A DNA stretch of 64,000 nt from Kibdelosporangium aridum (lineage in GTDB: Bacteria; Actinomycetota; Actinomycetes; Mycobacteriales; Pseudonocardiaceae), in the NCBI RefSeq assembly GCF_900176515.1, contig NZ_FWXV01000002.1:1054001-1118000 (forward strand). The letters run 5' to 3'. This document shows, one piece after another, positions 54,618-63,375 of the stretch (position 1 is its first letter; the number at the start of each line of letters is the position of its first letter). The translations under genes were made by a program, and so were the position numbers. Under the pieces are notes generated by a model. The model did not search any database and was not told the DNA's origin. It was given only the letters and a program-made list of their open reading frames with translations.

Positions 54618-55784
54618 CTACGCCTCCTGGTTGGCTACCGCCGAGGTTACTCGACGGTAAGGCGCACCGCGATGGGCACTGATCACACTGAATGCCGCGA
54701 TCAACGCCACCGCCGAGCCGACAACGGGTGCGACGCTCACGGGCAAAAGGGCCACGCACAGTGACCCAAGCGCGAACCCGCCTGCCTGCGCGGTGAAGAC
54801 CAGGCTGAAGCCTTCGGCCTTGCGGGACTCCGGCAGCGTCAGCTGAAGGTGCATCGAGATCGTGGTGTTCAGCGGCCCGGTACAGATACCGACAGTCACC
54901 AGCCCGGCGATCAGCAGCGGCCACGAGACACCGAACGCGGCAAGCACGCCGCCAACGGCCATGACAACCAGGAACAAGGCCGCGCGAATTCGACGATCGA
55001 TCTGGAGGCGAGGTCCGAGCCACGCGTACAAGCCCGCGCCTGCCATGCTCGCGGCGATCAGGACGGCCATGAACACCACCGCGAACTCCGCACCGCCGCC
55101 GAGCCGCTGCGCGAACGGCAGCGAGGAGACCTCGATCGTGCTGATCAGCACGCCGAAGCCGAACGAACTCAACAGCCAGGTCATGATCGACCCGAGTTTC
55201 GGCCGTTCGCCACGGGTGCGCGGGGCGACCGCGACTGTCGGCACGAACAGGACCGCAAGCACGTAAGCACCGGCCATCCCCAGTACGGGAGCGACAACTC
55301 CAAGCGGGGTAAGCAAAGCAACGATCAGTGGCCCGGTCACCACGACGATCTCGATGACCACGGCATCGATCGCGACAGCGCGTTCCAGGAATCCGGCAGA
55401 GACGGACTTCGGCAGCAACGCACGGATCCCGCCGGACAGCCCGCCCGCCGCGAACCCGGTCAGGACAACGAAAACGACCGTCAGCACGGGCGAGGAAGCG
55501 ACCAATGCCAAGCCGCACAAGAACAAGGCCGAAACAAGAAGCAGCACACGCAACCCACGAGCCACCCCGAAACGGTCAAGGGCACGACCAACAGGCCCGG
55601 CCGCGACGATCTCCGCACCGATGAACACGGCCATCATCAGGCCGCCCAGCCGATACGATCCCGTCACTTCGGTGGCCAGCAAGGCGAAGGCCAACGGCGC
55701 CATCATCGCGGGCAGGCGCAGGAACTGGGCAGCGATGGACCAACGCACGTAACTCACGCGTGCCACGCTGCATCCGGCACGCAT
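54618..55784 (-). CDS. MFS transporter
   Basis: The product is 388 residues from ATG 55784. It is a polytopic membrane protein with ~11-12 hydrophobic segments. The MFS motif A-like cytoplasmic loop is GRALDRFGVARGLRVL near residue 45, between helices 2 and 3. The second half begins near RGERPKLGSIMTWLLSSFGFG. It probably exports small molecules or drugs. It diverges from an ArsR-like regulator and precedes the aldehyde dehydrogenase by 3 nt. The substrate is not inferable. Confidence 0.87.
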   Translation of the reverse strand: MRAGCSVARVSYVRWSIAAQFLRLPAMMAPLAFALLATEVTGSYRLGGLMMAVFIGAEIVAAGPVGRALDRFGVARGLRVLLLVSALFLCGLALVASSPVLTVVFVVLTGFAAGGLSGGIRALLPKSVSAGFLERAVAIDAVVIEIVVVTGPLIVALLTPLGVVAPVLGMAGAYVLAVLFVPTVAVAPRTRGERPKLGSIMTWLLSSFGFGVLISTIEVSSLPFAQRLGGGAEFAVVFMAVLIAASMAGAGLYAWLGPRLQIDRRIRAALFLVVMAVGGVLAAFGVSWPLLIAGLVTVGICTGPLNTTISMHLQLTLPESRKAEGFSLVFTAQAGGFALGSLCVALLPVSVAPVVGSAVALIAAFSVISAHRGAPYRRVTSAVANQEA

Positions 55785-55824
55785 CCCCGCGATACTGATT
55801 CGGCTATTTCCGAAAGGACAGCCG

Positions 55825-56790
55825 GTGATCGAGATCCAGCTCGGCGAGGTCGGCGCCCACCGGGTGCGGCTGGCGATCTCCCCGCTCGAGGAAGTGCTCA
55901 ACGCGATCAGGCTGCTCACCCGGCCGGGCCGCTCGCCGGTGCACGCGCGCTGGGCGGTCGCCAACCGGCCCACGCTGACCTGCCTTGACGTGCCCGAACT
56001 GGTGGCGCTGGTGAAGGGGGACCGCTACTTCCCCGACTTCCTCAGCCCGCCGCCCACGGACGCGTGGACTGCGGTGGAGGACCAGCTGGAAGCCGTCACC
56101 CGGACCCCTGCCGAGCAGGTCAGCCTCGAAGTCACGATGTCCGCGGCCGGCCGGGACGAGAGCGAGCTCGCCGAGCTGCTCGTCGATCCGGACAAGACCC
56201 GCGACCTGCTGGCCGAGCAGCTGGGCAGGTGCTGGGACGTGCTGATCCGGCCGCTCTGGCCACGGATCAAAGATGTGCTGGACACCGACGTGCACTACCG
56301 GACCCGCCAGTTCGGCTCCGGCGGCATCGCGAAGGTGCTGACCGGCCTGCATCCCGGCGTGATGATCGAGGGCGGCCGGATCCTGATGCCGACGTTCAAC
56401 AGCGCCCGGCTCGACCTGGACGACCGGGGCCTGTTGCTGGTGCCGAGCTCGTTCGCGGGCGGAATTGGCGTGATGATGACACCGCCGTGGCAGCCGTCGG
56501 TGGTGTATCCCGCGCGGGGCGTGGCAACTCTGTGGGAGGACGTGCCCGCCCTGGACAGCGATCCGCTTGCCGGAGTCGTCGGTCGTACGAAGGCGCGTGT
56601 GCTGCGTGCACTGGCCGACCCCGCGAGCACCACGACGCTGGCGCAGCGGTTGGGCGTCGCGCCTAGCACGATCTCCGAGCACGTCAAGGCGCTCGCCGCG
56701 GCCGGTCTGCTGAGCGCACGGCGGTCCGGGCGTAGTGTCCATTACAGGCGTAGTGCGCTGGGCGACGAACTGGTCGCCAGTGCGAGCTGA
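55825..56790 (+). CDS. ArsR-type regulator with N-terminal DUF5937-like domain
   Basis: The product is 321 residues from GTG 55825. About 230 residues of non-HTH sequence (DUF5937-like, common in actinobacterial ArsR proteins; includes LAISPLEEVLNAIRLL and HPGVMIEGGRILMPTF) precede a C-terminal ArsR winged helix at about 250-310: RVLRALADPASTTTLAQRLG, then VAPSTISEHVKALAAAGLL, with a basic wing GRSVHYRRS. It diverges from the MFS gene by 40 bp and is the likely regulator of that gene and the hydrolase downstream. Confidence 0.85.
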   Translation: MIEIQLGEVGAHRVRLAISPLEEVLNAIRLLTRPGRSPVHARWAVANRPTLTCLDVPELVALVKGDRYFPDFLSPPPTDAWTAVEDQLEAVTRTPAEQVSLEVTMSAAGRDESELAELLVDPDKTRDLLAEQLGRCWDVLIRPLWPRIKDVLDTDVHYRTRQFGSGGIAKVLTGLHPGVMIEGGRILMPTFNSARLDLDDRGLLLVPSSFAGGIGVMMTPPWQPSVVYPARGVATLWEDVPALDSDPLAGVVGRTKARVLRALADPASTTTLAQRLGVAPSTISEHVKALAAAGLLSARRSGRSVHYRRSALGDELVASAS

Positions 56791-56802
56791 GAGGAACAGC
56801 GG

Positions 56803-57438
56803 ATGCAATTCGTCCATTTCGGACATTCGTGTGTGCTGGCCGGGACCGCGTCGGAGCGGCTGTTGTTCGACCCAGGCACGTTCTCCAAGGGGTTCGAAGA
56901 GGTCCGGCACCTTGACGCGATCCTGATCACCCACCAGCATCCGGACCACCTCGACGTGCCGCGGCTGGCCGAGCTGATGAAGGCCAACCCCAAGGCACAG
57001 CTGATCGTGGATTCCGCGTCCGCGCAGGACGTCGTCAAGGCCGGGCTGACCGCGCGGACCGTGAAGCCGGGCGAGCGCTTCAAGATCGGTACCACGCAGG
57101 TGAGCGCGGTCGGCGGCAACCACGCGATCATCCATCCCGAGGTCCCTGTGCCGCCGAACATCGGCTACGTCCTCGACGACGGCGCCTTCTACCACCCGGG
57201 TGACTCGTTCTTCCGCCCCGAGCAGAGCATCGACGTGCTCGGCATGCCCACCGCCGCGCCGTGGCAGAAGCTGTCCGAGGCCGTGGACTTCCTGCGGGTC
57301 ATGAAGGCTCGAGTGGCGATCCCGATCCACGAGGCCGTGGTGAGCGTGCCGCAGATGTACTACTCCAGGTTCATCGACTTGGGCCCCAAGGAGACCGAGG
57401 TCCGCGTGCTCACACCGGGCGAGGCCACCGCGGTCTGA
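56803..57438 (+). CDS. Metallo-beta-lactamase-fold hydrolase
   Basis: The product is 211 residues from ATG 56803, 12 nt after the ArsR-like gene. The metal motif HxHxDH is intact (H44, H46, D48, H49 in ITHQHPDHLD), with further ligands His116 (GGNHAIIHP region) and Asp near 138 (YHPGDSFF). The compact size matches UlaG-like MBL-fold hydrolases. Its substrate is unknown. The 3' end overlaps the convergent DUF2334 gene by 79 nt. Confidence 0.88.
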   Translation: MQFVHFGHSCVLAGTASERLLFDPGTFSKGFEEVRHLDAILITHQHPDHLDVPRLAELMKANPKAQLIVDSASAQDVVKAGLTARTVKPGERFKIGTTQVSAVGGNHAIIHPEVPVPPNIGYVLDDGAFYHPGDSFFRPEQSIDVLGMPTAAPWQKLSEAVDFLRVMKARVAIPIHEAVVSVPQMYYSRFIDLGPKETEVRVLTPGEATAV

Positions 57439-58094
57439 TAGGTCGACGGCTGTGCGCCGTGGTGGGTGGCGATGTCGATCGCGTCGAGGACCGCCCTGCG
57501 CGGCCCGGCCTTCGCCAGGTCGGCGGCGTCGACGGAAAGCCGGACAAGGCCGCCACGCCGAGCGGCCCTGGCAACGCTGAGCACCAAGGCGAAGCAGGAC
57601 CACGTCTCCACGCGCTCGCTGGCCGACAGGGCATGCACTCGTCCCTTGTGGACGGTGTCGGTCCGCAGGTCGTAGATCTTGTTCGCATCCGCGCAGAGCG
57701 TGAAGTCATTACGCCGCAACGCCGTCAACGTCCCCGGGGACACCGCCCACTGCGGCGGGGCGAAGCTGTCCACTTCGAGGTCGAGCCTGCCCATCAACCG
57801 GCGGGCGGCGGTGATCCGCAGGCCGGCCTCGTGTGCGGGCAGCGAACCGAACTCGGCCCGGCGGCGGGGCGCGGCGGTGAGGTCGAAGCCGTGCAGCAGC
57901 AGCGCGTCACCTAGGGCGCGCCGCTGCCGCACCCAATCCACAACCACTGGGTGCTGACCTGCCCCTGCCAGCCGCGGCGCGAACAACAGCGAGAGCGAGA
58001 CCCCCCGAAGGTCCAGCTCTCCAGCCAGTTCGGCGCAGCGGTGCAGGGTCCGGATCCCGATTCCGGACAGGGAGACCACCAGACGCGCGGACAC
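57360..58094 (-). CDS. DUF2334-like (polysaccharide deacetylase-related) protein
   Basis: The product is about 244 residues from GTG 58094 (GTG 58112 possible). ARLVVSLSGIGIRTL at the start, SLLFAPRLAG near 40, and DALLLHGFDLT near 70 match the DUF2334 group of polysaccharide deacetylase-like barrels. The family metal Asp/His residues are only partly recognisable (HGFD, EFGSLPAHE), so activity is unsure. The last 79 nt are antisense to the hydrolase gene's 3' end. Start choice is uncertain. Confidence 0.7.
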   Translation of the reverse strand: MSARLVVSLSGIGIRTLHRCAELAGELDLRGVSLSLLFAPRLAGAGQHPVVVDWVRQRRALGDALLLHGFDLTAAPRRRAEFGSLPAHEAGLRITAARRLMGRLDLEVDSFAPPQWAVSPGTLTALRRNDFTLCADANKIYDLRTDTVHKGRVHALSASERVETWSCFALVLSVARAARRGGLVRLSVDAADLAKAGPRRAVLDAIDIATHHGAQPSTYQTAVASPGVSTRTSVSLGPKSMNLE

Positions 58095-58267
58095 ACCACC
58101 ATGACGCCACACAAGATTGGCGAGCGCTCGACAGTTGGGTAACGAGTCGGCACTAATGCGGTGAAATCACGTCCGAGTGACTCAATGCGGGTCCTCACGG
58201 CCTGGATGTGTCAGACCCCTTCAGTAACGTGAAATCAAGGGCTCCCCTGATGGCGGGATTTGGCGGC

Positions 58268-59149
58268 TCAGGGCCAGTCTGAAAAGGACTTCCCGCTGAT
58301 GATCTCGTAGGCCTCGATGTAGCGGGATCGGGTGGCTTCGACCACGTGCTCAGGCAGCTCAGGTGGGGCTTCGCCGGAGTGCCGGTCCCAGCCCGACTCG
58401 GCCGAGGTCAGCCAGTTGCGGACGATCTGCTTGTCGAACGAAGGCTGCACCTTGCCTTCCTGGTAAACGTCGACCGCCCAGAAACGGGACGAATCCGGCG
58501 TCAGTACCTCGTCGCCGAGAACGACCGCACCTGACTCGTCGAGGCCGAATTCGAACTTGGTGTCCGCCAGGATCATGCCCTTCGTCAAGGCGTGCTCCGC
58601 GGCCTTCGAATACGTCGCCACCGTGAGGTCCCGCAGCTTGGCGGCCAGCTCGTCGCCGACGAGCGCACGGACCGCGTCGAAGTCGATGGCTTCGTCATGC
58701 AGGCCGACCTCAGCCTTCGTGGATGGCGTGAAGATCGCCTCCGGCAGCTTCGACGCCTCGACCAGGCCTGACGGCAGCGACACACCGCTGACCACACCGG
58801 TCTGCTGGTAGTCGATCAAGCCGGAACCGGTGAGGTAGCCACGGGCCACGCATTCGACCGGCAGCATCTTCAGCCTGCGCACGAGCAGCGCCCGGCCGCG
58901 CACCTCATCGGGGATGCGCGGGTCGTCCCACGCCACGAGGTGGTTCGGCACGTCGAGCAAGTCGAACCAGAACACGCTCATCGCCGTGAGAACCCGCGCC
59001 TTGTCGGGGATCGTCGTCGGCAGCACGTAGTCGTACGCGGAGATCTTGTCCGAGGCGACGAGCAGCAGGTGATCGTCGTCCACTGCGTACAGCTCGCGGA
59101 TCTTCCCGGCTGCGACCTGCGGATACTCAGTCAGCGAAGGCACAAGCAC
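58268..59149 (-). CDS. purC: Phosphoribosylaminoimidazole-succinocarboxamide synthase
   Basis: The product is 293 residues from GTG 59149, with another GTG two codons in. SAICAR synthetase signatures are visible: [26 protein letters not shown] (split; the KxRxLY and SDRISAFD-like motifs near residues 15-40), [22 protein letters not shown] near 90-110, and [11 protein letters not shown] near 195. It ligates aspartate to CAIR with ATP. It is a single-gene purine unit here, divergent from the ABC exporter operon. Confidence 0.95.
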   Translation of the reverse strand: MLVPSLTEYPQVAAGKIRELYAVDDDHLLLVASDKISAYDYVLPTTIPDKARVLTAMSVFWFDLLDVPNHLVAWDDPRIPDEVRGRALLVRRLKMLPVECVARGYLTGSGLIDYQQTGVVSGVSLPSGLVEASKLPEAIFTPSTKAEVGLHDEAIDFDAVRALVGDELAAKLRDLTVATYSKAAEHALTKGMILADTKFEFGLDESGAVVLGDEVLTPDSSRFWAVDVYQEGKVQPSFDKQIVRNWLTSAESGWDRHSGEAPPELPEHVVEATRSRYIEAYEIISGKSFSDWP

Positions 59150-59258
59150 AGCTTAAATGCGTAGCGCCGGTCACACGCGGGAAGGTAGCTTGCCGGTCAT
59201 GCATGAGTATTGACTCACATCTGACGACAAGCGATCGCCACAGCGATTCCTGTGGTGG

Positions 59259-60785
59259 TTGATCCGCTCGACACGACGGCCGGTCCTGTCGGGCATGTTC
59301 TGGGGTTCGCTGTGGATGGTTCCACTGGCGCTGGTGCCGTTGGCCATCGGCGAAGCGATCGACGAAGGCATCGCTGCGCGTGACACGGGTACGTTGCTCA
59401 CCTGGTGCGGACTGATCCTGGCGCTGGGTCTCGTCCTCGCGATCAGCGATCTGAAGACCAACCGGGCCGGTGACCGGGCGTGGCTTGACAGCGCGAGCCT
59501 GGTGCAGCGAGTCGTGGTGCGCCACGCCACGCACGTCGGTGCCGCGCTGCCGAAGAAGATCAAGACTGGCGAGATCGTCGCGATCGGTTCTTCGGACATC
59601 TACAGCATCGGCGGCCTGATGGGCGTGTTCTCGCGGCTGGCAGGCGGTCTGGTCGCGTTCATCGTGGTCGCGGTCATATTGCTGTCCTCGACACCGATTC
59701 TCGGTTTGATCGTGCTGGTCGGCGTTCCGTTGGCAACGCTTGGTTTCGTGCCGTTGCTCAAACCATTGCGGGCACGGACCGAGAAGCACCGTGACGAGGT
59801 CGGCGCGGCGACGTCGATGGCCGCGGACATCGTGTCCGGCCTGCGGATCCTGCGTGGAATCGGTGGTGAGCGGAAGTTCACCGAACGGTTCGGCCAGACC
59901 AGCCAACGGGTCCGGAAAGCCGGTGTGGAGGCCGCGAAGATCGACTCGTGGCTGTCCGGTATCGAGGTGTTCCTGCCCGGTCTGGTCACCGTGCTGGTGC
60001 TGTGGCTCGGCGCGCGGCTCGCCCTGGACGGCACGATCACGGTCGGCGAACTGATCGCTTTCTACGGTGTGTCAGCGTTCCTGGTGATCCCAATGGGGAC
60101 CGCCACGGAGGCAGCGCACCACTACAGCGAAGCGATCGTGGCGGCCAAGCGGGCGTGCGCGATCCTGGCGATGGAACCCTCGGTGACATCACCGGAGAAG
60201 CCGAAACCGTTGCCGCAAGGGTCTTTCGGGTTGCACGACGAGAAGTCCGGGCTGACGTTCCCGGCCGGTCAGTTGACCGTGGTCAACACGACCGAACCGG
60301 TGGCGTTCGCGGACCGGCTCGGCCGCTACACCGACGCGGAGGTGCTCGCGGGCGACATCCCCCTGCGGGAAGCCGACATCGAGGAGATCCGGGACCGGGT
60401 TCTGGTCGCGCACAACCAGGACGTGCTGTTCTCCGGCAAGCTCGCCGACGAGGTCGACATGGGCAAGACGGTCGACCTGCGGACGGCGTTGTGGGCTGCG
60501 GACGCGATGGATGTCGTGGACGGGCTGGAACACGGCACTGACGAGTACCTGGCTGAACGAGGCCGGACGCTGTCCGGTGGTCAGCGCCAGCGGATGTTGC
60601 TGGCCCGTGCGTTGAGTTTCGACGCGGACGTGCTCGTCCTCGACGAGCCGACGTCAGCCGTTGACGCGCACACCGAGGCGCGCATCGCGCAGCGGGTGGC
60701 CGAGCTGCGGCAAGGCCGTACCACGGTGGTATTCAGCCAGAGTCCGTTGTGGACCGGAGTGGCGGACAGGGTGTACACGGCATGA
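59259..60785 (+). CDS. ABC exporter half-transporter A with degenerate Walker A
   Basis: The product is about 508 residues from TTG 59259. Upstream in-frame codons still read a family-like N-terminus (SDDKRSPQRFLWW) with no ATG/GTG/TTG before the stop at 59214-59216, so the true start or a frameshift is unclear. The N-terminal ABC-transmembrane type 1 domain has six helices. In the ATPase the Walker A loop is replaced by VNTTEPVAFADRL (no GxxGxGKS/T), whereas the signature LSGGQRQR and Walker B VLVLDEPTSAVD are intact and the H-loop His is lacking (VVFSQSP). It pairs with the downstream subunit. Confidence 0.85.
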   Translation: MIRSTRRPVLSGMFWGSLWMVPLALVPLAIGEAIDEGIAARDTGTLLTWCGLILALGLVLAISDLKTNRAGDRAWLDSASLVQRVVVRHATHVGAALPKKIKTGEIVAIGSSDIYSIGGLMGVFSRLAGGLVAFIVVAVILLSSTPILGLIVLVGVPLATLGFVPLLKPLRARTEKHRDEVGAATSMAADIVSGLRILRGIGGERKFTERFGQTSQRVRKAGVEAAKIDSWLSGIEVFLPGLVTVLVLWLGARLALDGTITVGELIAFYGVSAFLVIPMGTATEAAHHYSEAIVAAKRACAILAMEPSVTSPEKPKPLPQGSFGLHDEKSGLTFPAGQLTVVNTTEPVAFADRLGRYTDAEVLAGDIPLREADIEEIRDRVLVAHNQDVLFSGKLADEVDMGKTVDLRTALWAADAMDVVDGLEHGTDEYLAERGRTLSGGQRQRMLLARALSFDADVLVLDEPTSAVDAHTEARIAQRVAELRQGRTTVVFSQSPLWTGVADRVYTA

Positions 60786-62536
60786 ACACAACACTTCCCT
60801 TGGCGGAGAAGAAGGATGTTCGCGCGTGGGTGTGGGCCATCGCGGTGGCCAACCGGCGCGAGTTCCTCGGGATGATGTCGTTCTTCGGCGCGGCCACCGT
60901 GATCGGCCTGGTCGGCCCGCAACTGCTGGGCAACCTGGTCGATGCCGTCGTCCAGGGAACCAGCACGCTGCGGGTGGACCTGACCGCGTTGGTGTTCGTC
61001 GCTGTCCTGGTGATCCACGCGTTGTTGCAGCGGCAGGCCCGGTTGCGTGCGGCGATCTTCGGTGAGCGGCTGCTGGCCGAGGCCCGTGAGGGCATGGTCG
61101 GGCACGTGGTCCAGCTTCCCTTGTCCACGGTGGAGTCCGCGGGCACGGGTGACCTGCTCAGCCGCGCCACGTCCGACGTCGACAAGCTCGACGAAGGGCT
61201 ACGGCAGGCCGCGCCGGAGATCGCGATCGCGACAGTGACCGTGGTGCTGACCGCGATCGCGATGCTCATCACGTCGCCCTTGGTGGCGCTGGGCATGCTG
61301 GTCGCGGTTCCGGTGCTGGTCTTGGCGACCCGGTGGTACCGGCCGAAGGTGATGCCGAAGTACCAGGAGGCGTTGGCCGACTGGGCGGAGCTGCACTCAG
61401 TCACGCACGAGACCGCCGACGGCGGCCGTACGGTCGAGGCGTTGCGGCTACGGCAAAGGCGGATCGACCGCAACGACAGGAAACTGCGCAAGGCGGTCGA
61501 CACCGAGTGGTACACCACCCTGCTGTGGACCATATTCCTCGGGGCGTTGAGCATCGCGTACATCCTGCCCATCGCGGCGATTCTGCTGATCGGTGGCATC
61601 GCCTACGCCAACGGGCTGGCCGGGATCGGCGAGATCACCGCGGTGGTGCTGTACGCCAGGGCGATCGCCGAGCCGTTGAGCGAAGCCTTGACCTGGATGG
61701 ACGAACTGCAAGTCGGGAACGCGGCACTGCGGCGAATCCTTGGTGTGCAACAGATCAAGCCGGACCCAGGAGACGAGTCGGCCGTGCCGGACGGGACGAA
61801 CATCTCGATCCGGGGCGCGAAATTCGCCTACAGCCCGGGCCGCGAGGTGCTGCACGGCATCGATCTGGACATTGTGGAGGGTGAGCGGCTGGTCATCGTC
61901 GGCCCGTCTGGTGCGGGCAAGTCAACGCTCGGCCGTTTGCTCGCCGGGGTGAACGCGCCCGACTCCGGGTCGGTGACGATCGGTGGCGTCGAGGTCAGCT
62001 CGTTGCCGTTGGCCAGGCGTCGTCAGGAAGTCGTTCTGGTGACGCAGGAACAGCACGTGTTCACGGGAACCCTCCGGGAGAACCTGACACTGCCGCGCGA
62101 GGCGTCCGATGACGAGCTGTGGGACGCACTGCGCACAGTGGACGCGGCCGAATGGGCCAAGTCGTTGCCGGAAGGCCTGGACACCGTGGTCGGTTCGGGC
62201 GGTGAGGCCGTTACACCGGCGATGGTCCAGCAGATCGCTTTGGCACGCTTGGTGATCGCCGACCCGCACACGCTGATCCTGGACGAGGCGACGTCCCTTC
62301 TGGACTCGTCGGCGTCCCGGCACCTGGAGCGGTCGCTTGGCGCGGTGCTCGCTGGCAGGACAGTTATCGCTATCGCGCATAGACTGACCACAGCACGGGA
62401 TGCCGACCGGATCGCCGTGATGGAGGACGGTCGGATCGTCGAGCTGGGCAACCACGACGAGTTGATGGCCGCGAAGGGTTCGTATGCGGGGCTTGTCGCG
62501 AGTTTGTCCGGGGAAAGTCGGCGGGCCGTGCGTTAA
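60782..62536 (+). CDS. ABC exporter half-transporter B with degenerate signature motif
   Basis: The product is 584 residues from ATG 60782, overlapping subunit A's stop by 4 nt. The six-helix exporter domain (about 20-320) is followed by an ATPase with canonical Walker A GPSGAGKST, a Q-loop (VTQEQHVF), Walker B LILDEATSLLD and H-loop AIAHRL. The usual LSGGQ signature is replaced by VTPAMVQQ. With subunit A it should form a heterodimer with one composite site intact (B Walker A plus A signature) and one dead. The substrate, probably a lipophilic compound or peptide, is unknown. Confidence 0.88.
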   Translation: MNTTLPLAEKKDVRAWVWAIAVANRREFLGMMSFFGAATVIGLVGPQLLGNLVDAVVQGTSTLRVDLTALVFVAVLVIHALLQRQARLRAAIFGERLLAEAREGMVGHVVQLPLSTVESAGTGDLLSRATSDVDKLDEGLRQAAPEIAIATVTVVLTAIAMLITSPLVALGMLVAVPVLVLATRWYRPKVMPKYQEALADWAELHSVTHETADGGRTVEALRLRQRRIDRNDRKLRKAVDTEWYTTLLWTIFLGALSIAYILPIAAILLIGGIAYANGLAGIGEITAVVLYARAIAEPLSEALTWMDELQVGNAALRRILGVQQIKPDPGDESAVPDGTNISIRGAKFAYSPGREVLHGIDLDIVEGERLVIVGPSGAGKSTLGRLLAGVNAPDSGSVTIGGVEVSSLPLARRRQEVVLVTQEQHVFTGTLRENLTLPREASDDELWDALRTVDAAEWAKSLPEGLDTVVGSGGEAVTPAMVQQIALARLVIADPHTLILDEATSLLDSSASRHLERSLGAVLAGRTVIAIAHRLTTARDADRIAVMEDGRIVELGNHDELMAAKGSYAGLVASLSGESRRAVR

Positions 62537-62559
62537 GTGATCATCCGAACACGGTATTA

Positions 62560-63375
62560 ATGCGCATGGCCTTCGACTGGGTTTCGCTCACCACCGACTA
62601 TGGGCTGGCTGACGGCTTTGTGGCCGCCTGCCGAGGCGTCATTGCCCAGAAAGCACCGAAAGCCCAGGTCATAGATGTGTCGCATGCCGTGCCGCCCCAG
62701 GATGTGCGGCGCGGCGCGACCATCCTCGCCCAGGTCGTGCCGTACCTGCCGCCCGCGGTTCATATCGCCGTTGTCGATCCCGGCGTGGGCACGGCTCGCC
62801 TCGGGATCCTCGTGGTCACGGAAGAAGGCGTCCTCGTCGGCCCGGACAACGGGCTGCTGGTGCCTGCCGCGGGCGCGCTCGGCGGGATCCAAGGTGTCTA
62901 CGAACTGGCGTCCGAGGAGTACCGCCTGCCCACGGTCTCCCACACCTTCCACGGGCGGGACATCTTCGCGCCTGCTGCCGCGTATCTGACGCTCGGTGTG
63001 GAACCGGCCGATTTCGGGCCGGAGATCGACCCGGCCACGCTGGTCCAGCTGCCCGAGCCGAAAGTCGTCGTCGGCAGCCAGCGGCTGCAGTCCGAAGTGC
63101 TGTCGGTCGACCACTTCGGCAACATCCAGCTGGCCGCGCAGGTCCGCGACATCATCGCGACCGGCCTGTTGTTGCCGGGCGCGTCGGTGCACGTCCAGAT
63201 CGGGATGCACACCATCGACGCGACGATCGGCCGGACGTTCGACGACGTCGAGCCCGGTGAGGCGCTGGTGTACGTCGACTCCGCCGGGCACGTCGCGATC
63301 GCGGTCAACCAGGGCTTCGCGTCCTCGCTGCTGATGGTCGGCCAGCGCAACCCGATCGCCGAGATCAGGCGCTAG
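62560..63375 (+). CDS. SAM hydrolase / DUF62 family protein
   Basis: The product is 271 residues from ATG 62560 (ATG 62566 also possible). The DUF62 fold is recognised by TTDYGLADGFVAACRGVI, DVSHAVPPQDVRRGA, and the VVDPGVGTAR motif. The Asp-Arg-His triad known from archaeal duf-62 enzymes maps to D73, R80 and H131 (FHGRDIFAP). The family uses water or halide to displace methionine from S-adenosylmethionine; with this triad hydrolysis to adenosine and methionine is most likely, rather than halogenation. It ends overlapping a convergent membrane-protein gene by 4 nt. Confidence 0.88.
   Translation: MRMAFDWVSLTTDYGLADGFVAACRGVIAQKAPKAQVIDVSHAVPPQDVRRGATILAQVVPYLPPAVHIAVVDPGVGTARLGILVVTEEGVLVGPDNGLLVPAAGALGGIQGVYELASEEYRLPTVSHTFHGRDIFAPAAAYLTLGVEPADFGPEIDPATLVQLPEPKVVVGSQRLQSEVLSVDHFGNIQLAAQVRDIIATGLLLPGASVHVQIGMHTIDATIGRTFDDVEPGEALVYVDSAGHVAIAVNQGFASSLLMVGQRNPIAEIRR

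Noticed and set aside
52933..55518. Long minus-strand frame (861 codons) spanning the aldehyde dehydrogenase and MFS genes
   Set aside because: It is out of frame with two clearly recognised genes, is Arg/Gly/Asp-rich and repetitive, and has no family resemblance.
62560..63375. Fluorinase/chlorinase assignment for the SAM-dependent enzyme
   Set aside because: The Asp-Arg-His triad of SAM hydrolases is present and no halometabolite genes are nearby, so hydrolase-type DUF62 is the safer call.
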